A stretch of 64,000 nt of DNA from Metallyticus violacea (lineage: Eukaryota; Arthropoda; Insecta; Mantodea; Metallyticidae), in contig CM060834.1 of NCBI GenBank assembly GCA_030762175.1, positions 28,526,501-28,590,500 of the forward strand, written 5' to 3'. Under the pieces are notes generated by a model, which searched no databases, had not been told where the DNA came from, and was given only the letters and a program-made list of their open reading frames with translations. Positions within the stretch are counted from its first letter, which is position 1. Each line of letters opens with the position of its first letter. The translations under genes and the position numbers were made by a program. Shown here piece after piece: positions 11,781-23,490 of the stretch.

Positions 11781-12190
11781 GCAGTTAATAGAAGAGGGAA
11801 ACTTTAACAGCTGGTAAGAATGCTCTTATTGTCAAGCAACGTTAGGTAGCATTTTATCTGTTATTTAAGCACTTACATCACATTTGAATTTTAAATACAT
11901 AAGAGTTATTTACAAATCCAGAATTAAAAGGTCTTCATGATAGTAATAATCTCAAAGAGATGTGACAAACATGTCAGGATATCTGGCATCAGAAAGTTCA
12001 GTGCATAAATATTGTTCTGTGACGCTGAAGGAAGTTTTCGTCATTTGAAAAAACTTTTGGAAAAAAGGAAAACACTTATTACCTCAAAAATTATAAAAAT
12101 ATATAGTAGGATTTATTGCAACTCTTGCAGAAATTGCCTCAAAATTCTTATATATGACAGAAAAATTTCTTTATTTTGTGTAAGAATTCT
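11781..12190. other. Spacer, nothing recognised
   Basis: AT-rich sequence without recognised features. Confidence 0.5.
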
Positions 12191-12419
12191 CAATTCAGGG
12201 AGTGAAACGGCGGATACGTTTTGCTTAAGGACCTTATATTTTAGGCTTGAGGTTCTTTCACATACCATAGATCTTGAGACCAACGTTTTACTTCCCTTCC
12301 GAAGAAAGCGATACTTAGGATTTTTACACTCTGAAAGTCTATCGTTACTAGCTGGGTTTGAACCTGCGACCTTCAGTCTACGTGGTAAGTGGGCTTAGGA
12401 CTAGACCACCAAAAACGAC
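12191..12419 (-). repeat. SINE2 copy, 3' truncated, diverged
   Basis: Reverse-orientation SINE2 with landmarks GGGAGTGAAACGG, TTTACTTCCCTTCCGAAG, GGATTTTTACACTCTG and a tRNA-like head with inverse B box GGGTTTGAACCTGCGACC, ending CTAGACCACCAAAAACGAC. The terminal ~20 bases of the family's 3' end are absent. The divergence suggests an old copy. Confidence 0.85.
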
Positions 12420-12651
12420 TTTGTTGCATTATGTAACCTGCTATAATTGTTTCCTGCACATCAGTTTAACATAAATTATTTTTAGCAATTTAATTAATGA
12501 CATAAATTAATTGTTATATTCGTCAAATTATAAGTAATAGTAAGTTCCTTGCTTTTAATGAATTTTGAGAGTTATACTTTGTTATTTTTAGTTACCAATT
12601 TTGGTGCAAATGAATTCCTTACTTATTGTATTTAAAGGGTAATTAGAAACC

Positions 12652-12858
12652 ATGGTTTATAAAGTGCCATGTAGACCTGAACAGAACAATAGATGGATAG
12701 AGCTGAACATTTGTGATGTTGCATTAATAAATGCAGAAGAAAAGAAGTGGCCTAATGCATGTGAGGAGAGAGAGAGAGTGTTTCGCTTTCCTAAATTAAC
12801 AAACTGTCAGGATATGGTTACAGTAGCTCTAGAATATCAACACCCAGATACACAATAA
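12652..12858 (+). CDS. Unrecognised 68-residue open frame
   Basis: The frame begins at an ATG in a good context (AACCATGG) and runs to TAA without interruption. The protein begins MVYKVPCRPEQNNRWIEL and has a charged middle with EEKKWPNACEERERVFRFP. It has no membrane segment and no motif I recognise. It might be a fragment of an unknown repeat or a host exon, or a chance frame. Nothing around it (no clear promoter or splice signals) supports a real gene. Confidence 0.15.
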   Translation: MVYKVPCRPEQNNRWIELNICDVALINAEEKKWPNACEERERVFRFPKLTNCQDMVTVALEYQHPDTQ

Positions 12859-13851
12859 TTAGTTAATTACATAATGCAAGAAGAGTCGTGCAGAGAAACA
12901 AAAGTGGGTTGATTATGCAAAAGAAGCAGTGGAGTGCAAACTTTTCGCTCCAAAAAACCGATTCAATTAAAAGAATCTTTTTATTTGGATTCATTTGTTC
13001 CGAAACAATTTGTTCGCTTTCATTAATTAGTTCAAGGGTAATCATAAAACTTTTGGGGGAAGGGGTGAGTTTTTTGTGCGGATGAAGACTACTAAATCCG
13101 TGCCGCTTTCTTCCTTCTCGCAATTCCGATATGGCTTTTGAAACTTCCCTCAAACCCTCTCCTACCCTTCAGAGTAAATATTAAAACTTTTGGAAGGGGG
13201 AGGAAGTAAAATAAATGGAAAGGAATGCGGAGAAAGAGAAGGAAAAAAAACAACAAGATAGAATGTTAATGCTCAAACGTGCCCTGTATAATAATATATA
13301 GACGCCAATCTACATGTGAGGCCTGTTACAGCTCTTTGTCAGTTACACAAAAGAGGCCACTTTCAATGCATTAATTAAACTTGCATTCACTTTGGGCTAA
13401 CAAATTGTAAAAATCGACATCTCTAAAAGCAATGCTCCATTTGTGGGCCCTTCCAACTTTTACCGAACGGGGTAGGACTTATTCTAGTTGTAGTTTTCTT
13501 TTCGTTCTCCCCCATAAAAATCCAGCAATTATTCTTCCGGATTTAGAGCATACTTGGCTGAAGTTGGTCATAGTCACGCTGCTTTATTGTTTGAATTACT
13601 TATAGTAACCAAATGTACCGCTTGCTGCGTTCTGACAGGCGTAGATTTCTTTAACTTGTTTCTGATCTAAAGAAATTATTATTAGGCAGACTTCCCTTAC
13701 ATTTGCTTGCAGTATATCTGGTGATTTGATGTTATCGAAGTCATCGTTTGAATCAGAAAGAGATCTCCAGGAGATCTATGAATAAGCTTTTCTGCAATCT
13801 TTCGTAGATTTGTAGAAAAACGATTTGGAAAAAGAAACAATTCCCCTTGTA
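12859..13851. other. Spacer, nothing recognised
   Basis: I find no motif-bearing frame. A purine-rich patch lies at 13190-13260. Confidence 0.45.
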
Positions 13852-14265
13852 TGAGGGGTATTCAAAAAAATTTGCAAGTGTAACCCTGAAGTCCAAGCTA
13901 AGGTCTAAATTCGCAAATTTATCCTCACCCCCCCCCGTCACGCGCGCGCACATATAGATTTGTAAATGGTGCAACCACTTGTCAAAATCACTACGGTACT
14001 CGGACTGAAATATTGTCAATAGAGCTGAACTTCTGATTTTACAGCTTGAGCAAGGTCCTGCACTAGTTTAAAAGGTTTTCCAGCAACTCCAGGAAACAAC
14101 CAAAAGTCGCACGGTGCAAGGTCAGGGCTGTAGAGTGGATGGTCAAGCATTGTGACTTCCACTTTTCTCAAATTTGCAGTTGTTCTGTGAGGAGATGCGT
14201 TGTGGTGCAAAATTAACAACTTAGAAAGTCCTGTCTTTAGAAACCCTTGCCTCAGCTCTTCAAAT
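13852..14265 (-). pseudogene. Mariner-type transposase fragment (lineage shared with 7252)
   Basis: After a TA (13850-13851) the left terminus reads TGAGGGGTATTCAAAAAAAT. The minus strand encodes LILHHNASPHRTTANLRKV (the Asp of the HDNA motif is now His or lost), then HPLYSPDLAPCDFWLFPGVAGKPFK split here by family convention. The catalytic third block is kept. Compared with the 7252 copy there is an extra ~60 bp near the terminus, including a C-run and a CG/CA-rich stretch (13925-13955). The 5' half of the gene is missing. Confidence 0.8.
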
Positions 14266-17250
14266 AAAAAATAAAACGACGATAAAAATGAAATAAAATA
14301 AAAATGATGAATGTGATAAATTCATCTGTAAATTTATTTCTATACTGTTTGTAGGCTGCATTATTGCTATTGAGTTCTTGCTATTTTTTGTTGGTTTTTC
14401 TATAAATATAAGAGAAACCTGACTGAAAAGAAATTGTTCTGTTACTCCAGGAGAGTGATTAGGTGAAAGTTATTATTTTAGTGAATTCGATTCAGACTAC
14501 ATGCCTGATGATGGCGATGATAGTGTAGAGGTCATGTACAGTCTGGCGATTAGAAGATGTCAAGAGTGGACCGAAGTGCGAGGGGGCTTAGACTGTTTTA
14601 TCTGCACATGTACGATTTTATGTGAGAAACCCATGCTGCTACATGACTGAGGACCTCTCAGACTCATATCTTGCAAGCTCGATGGATTTCTATGACGGGT
14701 GTGTATATCATAGCACATTCCTCATGCTTGCCTTCTTCTCTTCAGTAACTAGTGAAATAAATTAAAAAAAAAAGATTTTTATGAAATGAAAACCCTCCAA
14801 ATAAATCCAAGATATAAAAATACATCATAAATTCATAAAAACAGTTTATTCCCAAAAAGTTGTTATCAAGATGAGACAGAGAAGAAAAAAAGTTCAGACT
14901 TTGGTTTCACTTGGAACCAATGTGTACGCGAAAGAGATAAGGTCGTGGTTCTACTTTCTACAGTGTATCACACATGGATTGTCAATGTGGAAAATGGAAA
15001 TAAATGTTAGGATATTGAGCATTGCAATAAAACCATAGTGGGTTCCTAGGACCAGACGAGACGATTCATACCTAATCCTGCAAATGAAGAAAAACATTGT
15101 TTATGAATTAAATTGCAGCATATATTATATTTTTGGCGAAAGCGTAACCTGGAATATAACTAAGTTAGAGTGTAGATGTCAAATATTTTTTGCTATATTG
15201 GCTGAAAATTATAATCTCACATAAGAATAAAGCCAAAATAGAACTTTTCAAGTCAACAGTTCAGTAAATAAAAATGCTATTAGACAAGAAAGCCTATAAT
15301 GTCTCAAACATCATGTGCTCTACAGAAGAAACAATGCTATTTGTGTGATTATAACATTCAGGGGCCATGTAAAACGCAAAAACGACTTACGATGACAATA
15401 TACAGTGAAAGAGTGGTTAGGATTCGGAAGCAGGATACCCTTATTGAAATGGTATCATTATGCTCACATTGAAATTAAAGATATGTGCAAAACTAAATAG
15501 ATATTTTGATACTTTGTGCAGTTGCCTATAAAGTATTATTGACCGTGTGATTTTCCTAAGTTTTTATGGTTATGCAGAGAAGAAAAAATAAGTACAAAGC
15601 AGGTATATGTTTGATAAAAATATGATCTGTCCTAGAGTATTTGTGTTATAGATGTTCCCAATAACATAAACTGGTAAATATTGCAATGATTAGTAATGTA
15701 AAATTATCCATATGTTAAATGCTGCTTATGTTTAAATAAATAAATAATTTAAATAAGTATTTTACAAAGATTTTTCAAGATACCAGTACTTCATTAGTCC
15801 AGTATTCCCATGTAAGTACAACGAGTCTGGGAAACACGTCTTAAGTGTTTATATTAACAAAAGAGCTTAGGTTAGTGTTAATATGAAAGTACGACATCAT
15901 AATACTGTTGAGCCGAAACACAATGAAGATATAAGAGACAAAATAACAGTAGTTCTTGCCTTGGATTTAAAGAAATATTTTTTTTTTCCATTATTGTAAT
16001 AGAGCTCATGCTGTAATCACACAACCGTTAGGGATGACGTTAGTTCTCGCTGCTTTCTATATATTCCAGGTCGCAGCTTAGAATGGAACAATTATTGTAC
16101 GCAGGTGGCCTTTTTTTTTTTCTTCTTCTTCTTCTTAAAAGAAATTTCCGCGTGATATGTTTTTTTCAAACAAATTAGAGAGATGATGGTTCTTAAGCTA
16201 ACAGGATTCTTCCAATGTCTGCAATTTCCTTGGTAGAAGCTCCCGTAATTAAAACCTAGGCCGCGGGCGTGCTCCGACCTTAATTTTGTTGCTGGCTCCG
16301 TCATATACTTCCGCTGTAACCTATCGATAAATCTCGCAATTCGACTTTTTTTTGTACTTCAGTTGCCCAGGTGTTTGCAGAGCTTGGCTATTGGCGTTCA
16401 CAAACATTCTCTATGCTGTGCTTTGGCAGACGTTGCTAAATACAACGTCGTTAAGAATCGGCTTATTTATGCCATCTCTGCTGATCTCACAAGGGGGTAA
16501 AAGTCATGAAGATTCTTCCAGCCTACAAAATCCAAGGGACATTCAGTAAGTTTACCATCCCGGTATGTTTTTTTTAGTAGTAATGGATTTTTTGTGGCAG
16601 GTTTACAAGTACACAAATGTAATTATAATTGTCACATAGGCATGACAGCTGATATAGAATTTGTCTAGCATTAGTTCAAAATGTCCCATGAGAGCAGCTT
16701 TTATCATTTGACTATTCCCAACTGTCGCATATTCTTTCTCTCTCCTCATTTATTAAACCCGCTCTTCCGGCCCCAGCCCGCCAAAGATTGCACTCCGCTA
16801 TCTCATCTCTCCTTGTTTGATAAGGAAGAACGGATTACATTATTCCCTATTCACACATCCTGTTTGCATGACCTATTTTTAACACGTGTTTGTTTTATAA
16901 CGTGATTTAGAGGAGGAAATTCCCCCAATCGCTGGAATTTAAATGATGTTATTACTCCGTCCCACATTAAGACAGCAGGATTAGTTTGTATAAACATCTT
17001 TTGTCATTGCTTACGTTTATTTCGTTGTAAGCATTGCATGATTCACCAGCAGTAATTCCACCCGTGGGAATTTCAGCTCTGTGATGCATTAAAGACAATG
17101 AATTAAAAAATCCAGGCTCTTAGGTGTGCAAATAAAGTCATAAATGTGAATAGTACATCTCTATTTCAGAAAATTTCAACGCTTATCAGCAAATTTATTA
17201 CCTTTTAAAATATTAAAAATTTCCTTCAATAAAATTTCACACGTTTTTCA
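14266..17250. other. ~3 kb spacer, no supported gene
   Basis: I could not identify genes or repeats with a second copy in the window. A T/TTC-rich simple tract lies at 16110-16136. A frame at 16352-16549 ends just beyond a GTAAGT that could be a splice donor, but no motif or acceptor supports an exon. Confidence 0.4.
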
Positions 17251-17271
17251 TGGACATTAACCGAATTTGTT

Positions 17272-17580
17272 TCAGTATTTATTCAGTAATGAATTACTGG
17301 AGACCACCATTTTCCATTTTGGCATGGAAAATCTTCGGTGTATGGAACTTGATGATAGTATGTGTTGAAAGTGATTGCTATAAGCATCAAGATGTGCCTG
17401 TACACTCTTCCCCATCTTACGAAAGGCATTTGCCAACAAAACTGAGAAGCTCAGCCTCAATTCCCAGCTTAATGTTTTTCCATTGAGGAAAAAATGCGAT
17501 GAGGTAAGATCAGGAGATTTTTGTGCTCAAAGAGTTCTTTAGAGCCTCTGCGTGAAGGCCCGCATTCTGCTGTTCATCTC
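17272..17580 (-). pseudogene. Possible IS630/mariner-type transposase C-terminus
   Basis: The minus strand encodes AFRKMGKSVQAHLDAYSNHF followed by QHIL, which resembles the terminal box (x-x-GGHFEHLL) of the transposase family seen elsewhere in the window. Upstream, a broken stretch reads like SYLIAFFPQWKNIKL. Only this end is recognisable. It could be coincidental, so confidence is moderate to low. Confidence 0.4.
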
Positions 17581-17926
17581 CTGTACCGTTTCTACCTCAA
17601 ATTGCGCAACAAAGTTTATTGTCTTTGACATTCTTTTAGTGACGCAGTTTTCCAGTACGCCAGGACAATAAACGCGTTATTCCAGATATAATGGTTCATA
17701 CTGTATTGTACGTACTGTATTTCTCATAACACAGAGATACGATGACTATTGATAATTTCCTAATAACTACAAAGGGGGAAGATAGCGAATACATGCGCTT
17801 GGGCTACAGCAGTGATTCCCAACCTTTTTACGTTTGCATCACCCTTGCGAATGAGATTAGAAATTCGCCCCCCCCCCCGTTAATTTTTTTAAAATTATTT
17901 TAAATCTTTTAAATGTTTAAGTGTCA

Positions 17927-17966
<40 letters not shown>

Positions 17967-18469
17967 ATTATGTTAAAATAAATGTTCAAATAAGCACTCC
18001 ATAACAAACATAAGAATACAGCTCTTTTTAATAATAACTTAAAATACAATTTATGGCCTGCCATTGGGCATTTTTAAACATTTTTAAATGTAACTATGTT
18101 AATGAACTGAGCCCTTGATATAATCTTTACATTTACTAAAATAGGAAGAAATAACTTTCGAGTTACATTCTATATTTAAGAAAAAGGTGTTCATATGTTC
18201 CAATAAAACAAAAACAAAAAATGTTACTATTTAAATGCAAACACAAATATGCACAATTAACAGTCGAAAGTTTCATCGAGTTTCATTGCATGTAATGTAA
18301 ACTTCTCTGAAGGTTATTAAAAGCGCTCTTACATACAAATATAATTCTCACACGCATATTAGAATAATGTTTCACATCTGCTATGTTCACGACTATACTT
18401 TTGTTAAATATAAAACATATGCATTGTTATAAATACAGTTTATATTCTGAATTAATTTGTCCTTTTATT
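17581..18469. other. AT-rich spacer with (GT)n tract
   Basis: Contains a (GT)17 microsatellite at 17930-17964 and a C-run at 17869-17878. No gene is recognised. Confidence 0.5.
17930..17964. repeat. (GT)n microsatellite
   Basis: About 17 uninterrupted GT dinucleotides. Confidence 0.97.
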
Positions 18470-19345
18470 TTCAAACATACGAGAGAAAATTAAACGCTAG
18501 AACTCTTTTTAAATTTCGGTTTTCTCATATATCCCTACTTCTAATTCTACTCCGATTTTCCTAATTTTCAGAAATTATTTTTCTTGTTTTATGTAAATTG
18601 TATATACGGAATTTTGTTGCAAAGAAACAAATATTGGTGCCGCTAGAGCGATTTTTAAATTTTGGATTTAATGACCTGATTTTCCCGTTTTTTTTTTTTT
18701 TTTTTTTAGAAACTAATTTTTATTTTATTTAAATAATATATACCAAGTTTCCTTTAAAAATAAATTTAATTGTTATTTTTAAATTTCGCTTCAATCCCCA
18801 CTCCTTAAATTTTTATTTCCAGGTGTATCCCCAATCATAATGGCCGGATTTTCTTGAATTTTGAATTTCAGAAGCTATCATTTTATTTTATTTAAATTGT
18901 ATATAGGAAGTTTCCATTCGAAAAAAAAATTGTTCCGCTAGAGCAATTATTAAATTTTGGATTTCAGGTAAACTGGCACTCATAATAGTCTGATTTAGCT
19001 GATTTTCGAAAACTGCTTTTGGTAATTTATTTTAATATCATACACCAAATTTAGTTGAGAAAAAATTTGTGGCTGCTAGATCTATTTTTAAATTTTTGCT
19101 TTAAGTTAGCCCTCGCCCCCCAATGTTCCAATTTCGCTGGCTAAAGAACTCAATGAATCGTTTGATACTTAATAGCTATATGCCAAGCTTCATTTAGAAA
19201 GAACAAAAATTGTGACCACTATAGCGTTAATAGTTAATATGTATAGTTTTTTTTTTTTTCATTGTCATTTTCGCTACCTAGTAGGTAAGATTGATGGAGG
19301 TTTGAAGGATTTTTTCAAAAATCCTTACATGGGTACAACCGCAAT
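18470..19345. repeat. Degenerate ~145-bp tandem array B plus unique flank
   Basis: Units carry CGCTAGAGCGATTTTTAAAT-like cores near 18496, 18641, (18770, decayed), 18933, 19074 and 19218, giving a period of about 140-150 bp. Between cores lie TTTTATTTAAATTGTATATA-type blocks shared with array A. The array ends at 19260-19340 with GTCATTTTCGCTACCTAGTA and ATGGGTACAACCGCAATAGC, matching the flank after array A. No protein is encoded. The shared array plus flank indicates a common, unnamed parent element. Confidence 0.75.
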
Positions 19346-19350
19346 AGCAA

Positions 19351-19420
19351 GGTAAGTAAAGCCGTGGGTCCCGTTTCATACATTTACGGTACGAAAAAGA
19401 ACCTCAAGCCTGAAAGAGAT
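19351..19420 (+). repeat. SINE2 internal fragment
   Basis: A 70-bp piece of the SINE2 body in plus orientation (GTAAGTAAAGCCGTGGGTCC to CTCAAGCCTGAAAGAGA) lies directly downstream of array B. Head and tail are missing. Confidence 0.85.
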
Positions 19421-19455
19421 TTCTTATTTGCTTTTTTTTTTTTTTTTTTTTTTTT

Positions 19456-19745
19456 GATTGATTGATTTATTTATGGACTCTCTTTAACATTTCAGGTCAT
19501 CAGCGTGCCATTCAACTCAGGGCGTGAAACGGCCGACTAATTTTGCTCAGAGGCCTCTCTTTCAGGCTTGAGGTTCTTTTTCGTGCCGTAAATGTACGAC
19601 GCGGGACCCGCGGCTTTACTTTCCTTCCGAAGGAAGCCATACTTAGGATTTTTACGCCCGAAAAAAATCCATCGATCTTGGCCGGGTTCGAACCCGCGAT
19701 CTTGGGTTTATGAGGCAATATGGTTACCACACCACCAGGACCGAC
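19456..19745 (-). repeat. SINE2 copy, full length
   Basis: A complete SINE2 in reverse orientation runs from the tail (TTTATTTATGGACTCTCTTT) to the head, with inverse B box GGGTTCGAACCCGCGATC and inverse A-box region GGTTACCACACCACCAGGAC. A 7-bp direct repeat ATTTGCT (19426-19432 and 19746-19752) flanks the copy plus its poly(T), and is a plausible target-site duplication. It forms an inverted pair with the fragment at 19351-19420. Confidence 0.92.
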
Positions 19746-20149
19746 ATTTGCTAACTGCGAGATGCATATGTATAATAGTTTGCTCTGCAGCCAGACAGAC
19801 ATCCTTATTTTGTAAATTTGACCCGCCGCCCGCCTGAAGAGGTTGGCCGTCTATGACCTAGTTCCTAGCCAAGAAGGTACAACGCTGTAGATATTGTTAT
19901 ATTGCAATAGGGCATATTGATCTAAAACATTTGCCAGGATGAACCAACCAAAATAACTTCTGTAAATAATATGTAGGCATACCCAACTGCTTCTGGAATT
20001 TTCTTCATGATGACGTGTAGCACTAATAATGTATAATAGTGTAAAAGTTAAAGCTTTCATGCGCTAACGTATCTGCAAATCGAAAATCAAGAGTTTGCGG
20101 AAAAACTGTAGAGGAATTGCTTTAAAAGATCGTGTTTTTCTACTGTCTT

Positions 20150-20420
20150 GCGAGGTCATTTAAACTCATTTGTCTGTAGTGGGTGACGTGGAAACTCCCG
20201 CAATGGCAGATTGTCAGATACATGCAGCATGACAGGAATCTGGGATCGTCTTCACGAGACAATGAGAGCCTGTATTCAGGAAGGGGGTGGACATCGAACA
20301 TTTGAAGTGCTGACTGTCTAGACAGAGCTTAAAAACTAGGAAACACTCCATTTCCGCACCTATTTTGTTACAAACAAGTTTTATTATCTGCGTACAGCTG
20401 CTATTTTAAAACGTGCCAGT
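20150..20420 (+). pseudogene. IS630/mariner-type transposase C-terminal remnant
   Basis: Plus-strand translation around 20230-20310 gives IWDRLHETMRACIQEGGGHR followed by TFEVL. This matches the family's end (R-x-R-x-C-I-x-x-GGHFEHLL) with one insertion. No upstream catalytic blocks were found, so this is a 3' fragment of a dead element. Confidence 0.6.
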
Positions 20421-20796
20421 ATGAGCAACTATTTACATAAATTAAATTTAATTTCAACAAAAAAGTCTATTTATACATTATAGAGGAGGAGCATGTGTTA
20501 TATTTTATGTTTAATATCCTCTCCACCACCACGCCACTTTTAAATTTCAAAGAGCATTCAATTGCTTTTTTTTTTTTTTTTTTTTTTTTCTATCGATGCC
20601 TGGCAACTGGACTACTGTTGTCGTTGTTTAAATTTGGACACAATAAAACAGAGGTAGTCTTAAGTTGTCATGAGTAATATTTTAATTCTTATATTATTAT
20701 GTCAGAACTCCTGCCCAATCTACTCATTCTCAGGATATATAGCATTGCCAAAAACACAACATTAGTGCATACATTTATCAATGTTTCTATACTTTT

Positions 20797-20925
20797 ATTC
20801 CGTCCAAATTCTAACAACAAATAACAATCATCCAGGTTGCCATACGATGACAAAAAACAAAAATGATAAAAATTTAATCCTCTTTAAAAGTTAAGCGATA
20901 AGATAGAATGCCGTTTGAAAGTATT
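20797..20925. repeat. Dispersed repeat, partner at 33045-33185
   Basis: A stretch with TTTTATTCCGTCCAAATTCT, then GGTTGCCATACGATGACAAA and a CTCTTTAAAAGTTAAGC block, is matched in order by 33045-33185. Both copies are non-coding. They may be the ends of a DNA transposon; the class is not determined. Confidence 0.5.
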
Positions 20926-20969
20926 AAGTTCAACTCAACTGATTGACGTTTTGTCAATTCAATATTTTT

Positions 20970-21480
20970 AAGCAGGGAGTATTTGCAAAGAGACTTAGGC
21001 ACATTTCAAAGTTATAGCTGATGCTACAAAAATACTCGAACATTTTGGTTTGTCTTTACATGAATCTTTATCAATTCTCAATGAGGTCAAAGTAAACTTG
21101 AGAGTGCTGCTTTAAAGTATGCATGAAAACTAAGCGAGAAAATGTGCACTATTTTAGAGAGAAACACTGACATTAAAGTTTTTTGTTCTGTGGATAAATG
21201 TCTTCAAATTTCTGAAGAAATTTCTGAGTTAGCGCTTTCAAATTCTGGCCAATAACATCTGTAGAAGTGGAAATATCATACAAACTTATGTTAACTGATA
21301 TATGTCACAAACTTACACCTGAGCATTTGAAGAAAATGTTCATTGTATACTGCAAAGCAAATTACAACGCCCGGAATGATGTCTAAGGAAGAATGCGCTT
21401 TGTAAGTGCCGAAAAGTATAAGCTTAAAGTTAACAATTTCAGTATATGCTTAGTGCGTATTTTCGAGATTATAGAGCACA
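20970..21480 (+). pseudogene. hAT-like transposase C-terminal (dimerisation) remnant
   Basis: Plus-strand reading gives VIADATKILEHFGLSLHESL near 21010, then, after stops and frameshifts, a block like SVEVEISYKLMLTDICHKLT and PEHLKKMFIVYCKANYN near 21260-21370. The order and the E-x-S-(F/Y)...L(T)PEHLKK...YC pattern match the hAT family dimerisation region at the transposase C-terminus. The upstream catalytic core is absent. The family call follows from known hAT C-terminal motifs; a decayed host gene of hAT origin is an alternative. Confidence 0.6.
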
Positions 21481-22209
21481 TTTTAAAAATTTTGACAGCA
21501 TGAATGAGTGCATATTATAGACATTTTTAGTGCATATAAATGTAGAGACAAAGACTTCAAATTATGAAACATGAAACTTGGAAACATTAAAATGAAAACA
21601 AATTTATAAAAATGACTATATATATTAAAAACCTCTCTTACTAATGCTGTTGTATTTATTGTTTGCATGAAAACCAGAACTTCTCATACTTTGGAACCAC
21701 TTTTGATCATTATTTTGAGCATAATTTGTACGAAAGAGAATTTTATTTTTATTGCTTTTGCACTTTAAAGAAAAGAATTCGTCATTCTAATGATAGCTGT
21801 GAAAATAAATTTTAAAAGTAAAAACATTGACATCACTAGGCTGTCTAAAAAGTTCAGGTCTAACTCTCCGATTATGACTCTACCGTTCTGAAGATAATTA
21901 GTAGTGTTTCTTTATCATCTGAAAAGACTGGTTTCATCATCTTTTCTGCAGATGGAGTCCACTTTTGTGTTTTTTGGTGCTGAAAACCGGATTTTGTTCT
22001 GTTTTGAATGCTGTTTCGATTCTGGTTTTGATGGTTTTCAAAATTAGTTCTCTTAGATGGTGAAATGTACAGTAGAGTGTAGTATATTTATTCAACCGTT
22101 TCATCAAGGTACATTGATATAGGAAACATGAAGTGTTTACATTGATATAGGAAACATAATAAGAAAGAGCATTTTCTTAAATAGATCACAGTTTTGAAAT
22201 ATATCTGTC
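21481..22209. other. AT-rich spacer, nothing recognised
   Basis: No supported feature apart from a duplicated CATTGATATAGGAAACAT at 22111 and 22140. Confidence 0.45.
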
Positions 22210-22240
22210 TTTTTTTTTTTTTTGTTTGTTTGCTTTGTTT

Positions 22241-22470
22241 TAGTGTTTAACGCTCGTTTGACTACTGAGGCCTCACGGACGGTGAACACTGATGATACCC
22301 GAGATGAAATGATGTATTGATTTTTTTTTAAGAAAGAAGCGTTCAAAGCATTCCAGGCCTAAGTTTTAGGGTACCTCCCCGGAATTTGCTATTTATGAGA
22401 ACTTGGAAGTAAACTCAGTCAGGGAGGACGGTCCTGGAGGGAATAGAACCCCAGAGTTCCCCCTCGCGAG
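22241..22470 (-). repeat. SINE1 copy, head lost at a chimeric junction
   Basis: Reverse-orientation SINE1 runs from TAGTGTTTAACGCTCG (3' end, with a 14-bp poly(T) just outside at 22210) to CCCCCTCGCGAG, where the tRNA-like head stops abruptly after the B-box region. It is joined directly to a plus-orientation SINE2 tail. Confidence 0.9.
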
Positions 22471-22545
22471 CAAAATTTATCGGTCGTTTCATGCCCTGAA
22501 TTGAATGGGTCGCTGAGATGTTAAAGAGCGTCCATAAATAAACCT
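22468..22545 (+). repeat. SINE2 3'-terminal fragment
   Basis: From GAGCAAAATTTATCGGTCG to the family 3' end TTAAAGAGCGTCCATAAATA. The last 24 bases (22519-22542) are identical to the 3' end of the LINE at 54382-54405. The first three bases, GAG, are shared with the abutting SINE1. Confidence 0.9.
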
Positions 22546-23490
22546 AATCCACAACAACCTATTAAACATGTGCTTTTATATGTTCGGGCATCATATCATA
22601 CAGTCCGAATAAATGCATTTCCTGTTCGTGCCATAATTTGTGTAAGAAGTGAAGGCGGCGTTGAAACATGTGTTGCGAATCCAGCTTTAGCGATTGCTTT
22701 TTGTTTGTTTGTTTCTTCTTTTTTCTGAGAGTGGACATGCAGTCAAATCACTGCAAGTGACTGGACTTCGGCCACCTGTTGGTACCAACACAATGCAATG
22801 GTAAAAGGAAATGAATAAGAATCTTCTGATACGAAAGTGCTGATATGTTTTGTTTATGTCTAATATTGATTGTTCAGGTATTCTAGTATAACAAAAAGTT
22901 AATCAACAATGCAATGTACTACCTTTGTGTTAAGCTTAGTAGAGTTCAGCAACTTCACGATCTGGTACAAAAATGTCGAAAAACTGGAAGTGTTAGAGCA
23001 TCATCAGATCATCACCGAGGAATCTAGAGATACGGAACATTGCATGTCACTTGGAAAATATCTCCAACTCTTGCAACAAACGTGCGTAACGCTGCAAATT
23101 TGCTGAGCTAAAATTACTATGGTGTAAGAGCTACGGCCTTGCAATCCGAGGCATGGACCTTGGTTTCATCTGCATGATTGTTTTAATGCTCAAAACAACC
23201 AATGTTGGGGCTGGCTGATTTCACGAAGTGCTGCTTCATGACGCTGATGAAATATCTGTTTGCTTTATACTCTGTTATCTCAAAAATAGCTGCACATTCT
23301 GTTCTCACACAGGTGGAGTGATACAAACACGGCCAAAGAGAGAGAGAGAGAAAAATTCACAAAAATATGGTCTGGATTATTAAATAATTAAAATATGATT
23401 TAAATGAACCTCACATCGTGTAAGTCAAAAGTAAATAGACCAAATTAGTATAGCACAGTGATGCAGTAAAAATGTACTTTAACGTGAGCT
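22546..23490. other. Spacer, nothing firmly recognised
   Basis: I see no motif-bearing frame. A weak tRNA-like run near 23118-23170 is not convincing. A (GA)n tract of about 14 bp lies near 23338. Confidence 0.45.

Noticed and set aside
12012..12398. 128-codon plus-strand frame with a GFEPATFSLRG-like ending
   Set aside because: Its 3' half is SINE2 read on the antisense strand. Such peptides are common repeat-derived artefacts of gene prediction.
16352..16560. Short exon ending at a GTAAGT donor
   Set aside because: The frame closes within a few bases of the donor; no domain, acceptor or partner exon was seen. A GTAAGT occurs often by chance in this length.
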